From Chryseobacterium sp. Bi04 (GTDB taxonomy: Bacteria; Bacteroidota; Bacteroidia; Flavobacteriales; Weeksellaceae): 64,000 bases of DNA. The stretch covers positions 62,001-126,000 of the forward strand of contig NZ_CAKKLP010000012.1 in the NCBI RefSeq assembly GCF_918698085.1. The letters run 5' to 3'. The notes beneath the pieces were generated by a model. That model was not told the DNA's origin. It made no database searches and saw only the letters and a list, made by a program, of their open reading frames with translations. The position numbers and the translations under genes are program-made. Below are positions 62,005-64,000 of this stretch, in pieces (position 1 is the first letter of the stretch; each line of letters opens with the position of its first letter).

Positions 62005-64000
62005 TTAAAATTTATAACTATACCCCAGTCTTACGACCTGAGTTTCATAATAATCATTGCTGGTATAAGCGAATCCCATTCCTTGAATTTTTTTCTTCAT
62101 CACCATTGTATTAAGTATATCTGAAGCATTTAAAAACACTTCTCCCTTTCCTTTTTGAATGGCTTTTTTAATACCTAAATCCACCGAAAATCTAGACTTG
62201 ATCCGTCCTTGGGGAATAATATCAGGAGCAAGGTAAACCGCTGTAAGCTGAGCATTCAGCCCTTTGGTAAAATGAAAAACATTATTCATCTTGATATTCC
62301 CTGAAATGGTGGATTGTTTGTCTGCTGAAAAAGTATTGGGCTCAGGATAAAGGTTTACTACTGAAAATGCATTGATCTGATTCCTATACATATTTCCATT
62401 GATATTAAAAGAATAGATATCTGATACTTTTTGGTTCCATATTGCTTCTAATCCTGTATTATAACTTCTCCCCACATTTTGGAATAGGGCATAAATCAGA
62501 GTACTGTTGGGTACAATACTTGAAATTCTGGTGATGGTTCCATTAGCAAAACGATGGTATAGTGCAGAATATAAATATCCGTTATCCCAATTGTATTTAT
62601 ATCCTAGTTCAATAGAGTTGGTAAATTGGGGCCTTAATGCGGGATTTCCTACTTTAATAATCTCTGCATCATCATATTTTGGGAAAATCCGGATATCCAC
62701 TTCATTAGGACGGTCTACCCTTCTGTTATAAAAGATAGAAACCTTATTATGTTCGTTGAGCTTGTATGCTAATCTAAAGTTAGGAAAGGGCTGTGTATAA
62801 TTGTACCCATCACTTGTATAGGTAGGATGATTAGGATTAACATCATATTGAATTTTCACATACTCAAGTCTTATACCAAGTTCTGCCTCCCATTTTTCAT
62901 TTTCAAAAATATAATTTCCATACACTGCAGGGATGAACTCTTTATAGTTGGCCTTCCCTCCCGCAGAAATATCCAGTACAGAATTGGATCCCGGAATAAA
63001 ATTCATATCGGTAGGGATACTTCTGTTTCTCAGTTTAATTCCAGTTTCAATCCTGCCATATTTTAAAGGTTTTACATAATCTACATTGAAATCATATACC
63101 TGTTCATCAGATAATAATTTAAAAGCATCCGTTCCGGCAGATACAGGCAAATAATTATCATAGAAATATTTTTCGTCCTCCCTGTGGAAAGTATAATTAA
63201 ACCCTACATTCAATAGATGTCCGGCTTCTTTGAATTTATGCTGATAGGAAGCTGTTCCCATTGCGGTAGTTTTTAATTCATCTTCCAAAAACTGCCATAG
63301 ACGAAGGCGTTGAGATACATCCCCGTTAAAAAATGGCTGGTCTCCACGATCTATAATTTTCTCACTTCCATACATGCCCGAAATAGTTAATGTATTTTGT
63401 GCGTCAATATTCCAGTCTATTCCAGCTTTAGTAGTAAAAAAATTGGTATTCCTATTTCTTTTCAGCTGTGAATTGATTATAGTTCCATTATCGTAAGTAC
63501 GAGTTACAAACTCATTTTTATTAAGTGTTTCGGTATATAAATTATCGGCTTGTAAAAAAACATTAACCTTATTTTTTCTGTAGTTGAGAGAAAGCGAAGG
63601 ATTGATCTTTGGGGTTAATGTATATTGTGACCGGATTGTCGGTAAATTTTCTTTTCTTACCCAAAGAGAACCTAAACCTGCTGTAAATCCAATCTTACCA
63701 TTCCAGCCGTTTTGTTTATTTTTTTTCATGATAATATTGATGATCCCCGCGTTTCCATTAGCATCATATTTTGAAGAAGGATTGTTGATGATTTCAATTT
63801 TATCAATCGATGAGGCAGGTATATTATCCAGCCCTGTCTGGCTTCCGAAGCCTGTAAGAGCGGTTTGTTTACCATCTATCAAAACAGTTACTTTATCATT
63901 TCCTCTTAGCTGTACTTTGCCATCCTGAACCGTTATTCCGGGTAGATTTTGCATACTTTGCAATACAGATCCTCCGTTTTGGCTGATATTGTCTGCTACA
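62005..64000 (-). CDS. TonB-dependent receptor, outer-membrane beta-barrel family (5' truncated by window end)
   Basis: The frame enters from the window edge and runs to a stop after about 665 codons. The beginning is a plug domain (VADNISQNGGSVLQSMQNLP, then VTVLIDGKQTALTGFGSQTG). Next comes IEIINNPSSKYDANGNAGII, typical of the OMP_b-brl_3-type family, and a barrel ending in VVRLGYSYKF. The N-terminal carboxypeptidase-like domain and signal are outside the window. The PAP2 phosphatase follows closely. Substrate unknown. Confidence 0.88.
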   Translation of the reverse strand, partial: VADNISQNGGSVLQSMQNLPGITVQDGKVQLRGNDKVTVLIDGKQTALTGFGSQTGLDNIPASSIDKIEIINNPSSKYDANGNAGIINIIMKKNKQNGWNGKIGFTAGLGSLWVRKENLPTIRSQYTLTPKINPSLSLNYRKNKVNVFLQADNLYTETLNKNEFVTRTYDNGTIINSQLKRNRNTNFFTTKAGIDWNIDAQNTLTISGMYGSEKIIDRGDQPFFNGDVSQRLRLWQFLEDELKTTAMGTASYQHKFKEAGHLLNVGFNYTFHREDEKYFYDNYLPVSAGTDAFKLLSDEQVYDFNVDYVKPLKYGRIETGIKLRNRSIPTDMNFIPGSNSVLDISAGGKANYKEFIPAVYGNYIFENEKWEAELGIRLEYVKIQYDVNPNHPTYTSDGYNYTQPFPNFRLAYKLNEHNKVSIFYNRRVDRPNEVDIRIFPKYDDAEIIKVGNPALRPQFTNSIELGYKYNWDNGYLYSALYHRFANGTITRISSIVPNSTLIYALFQNVGRSYNTGLEAIWNQKVSDIYSFNINGNMYRNQINAFSVVNLYPEPNTFSADKQSTISGNIKMNNVFHFTKGLNAQLTAVYLAPDIIPQGRIKSRFSVDLGIKKAIQKGKGEVFLNASDILNTMVMKKKIQGMGFAYTSNDYYETQVVRLGYSYKF

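Overview
The window looks like a chromosome segment from a Flavobacteriia bacterium, most likely Chryseobacterium or a close relative. It is AT-rich, has many TonB-dependent receptors and a SusC/SusD pair, carries type IX secretion (T9SS) C-terminal signals, shows TAnnTTTG-type -7 promoter elements, and its proteins resemble that group. The genus is inferred from protein style; no rRNA or tRNA gene was seen.

Layout. 0-4 kb: a DoxX membrane protein, an NAD(P)-binding SDR-like protein with an AraC regulator, and a secreted Sel1/TPR-like protein. 4-18.6 kb: a leftward assimilatory sulfate reduction and cysteine cluster: Rrf2 regulator, cysH (APS-reductase type), cysD, cysN, cysE, cysK, uroporphyrinogen methyltransferase, cysJ, cysI, then a TonB receptor and an unusual fusion of the siroheme-synthase dehydrogenase domain to a TauE/SafE permease. 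19-31.4 kb: a secreted M43 metalloprotease with a T9SS signal; a four-gene hydroxyproline catabolic operon (DapA-family deaminase, ketoglutarate semialdehyde dehydrogenase, hydroxyproline epimerase, D-hydroxyproline oxidoreductase) with its AraC regulator; and, divergently, an Xaa-Pro aminopeptidase and a dipeptidyl peptidase IV. Together these could convert collagen-like protein to 2-oxoglutarate. 31.5-35.2 kb: small proteins, two convergent DNA glycosylases (AAG and Mug types) and an SMR transporter. 35.7-42 kb: a SusC/SusD uptake pair below a LytS/LytTR two-component system. 42-43.6 kb: a DoxX-like protein and overlapping thioredoxin and rhodanese genes.

43.7-55.5 kb is the most notable region. 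A 2358-residue SpvB/FG-GAP/RHS protein ends in a variable tip with a His...Cys pair suggestive of a caspase-like (clan CD) fold. The stop codon overlaps a lipoprotein gene that is probably its immunity gene. Downstream lie three displaced tip-plus-partner modules: a degenerate tip with a lipoprotein; a large orphan tip whose first ~235 bp nearly duplicate the RHS gene, with a frameshifted lipoprotein related to the first immunity gene; and a short tip remnant with a DUF1493-like protein. This is the architecture of a polymorphic toxin that has changed tips by recombination and kept the old immunity genes. Upstream, apparently in the same operon, are a tail-fibre-like coiled-coil protein and a small protein combining one RHS-type YD repeat with a T9SS sorting domain.

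56-64 kb: an aldehyde dehydrogenase and DJ-1/PfpI pair, a KstD-like flavoprotein with an SDR, and a PAP2 phosphatase below a TonB receptor truncated by the window end. Several intergenic regions hold dispersed palindromic repeats: ~195-bp long inverted repeats near 8.9 and 35.3 kb, partial relatives near 1.7 and 8.5 kb, and a ~55-bp double-hairpin repeat near 8.65 and 18.87 kb.
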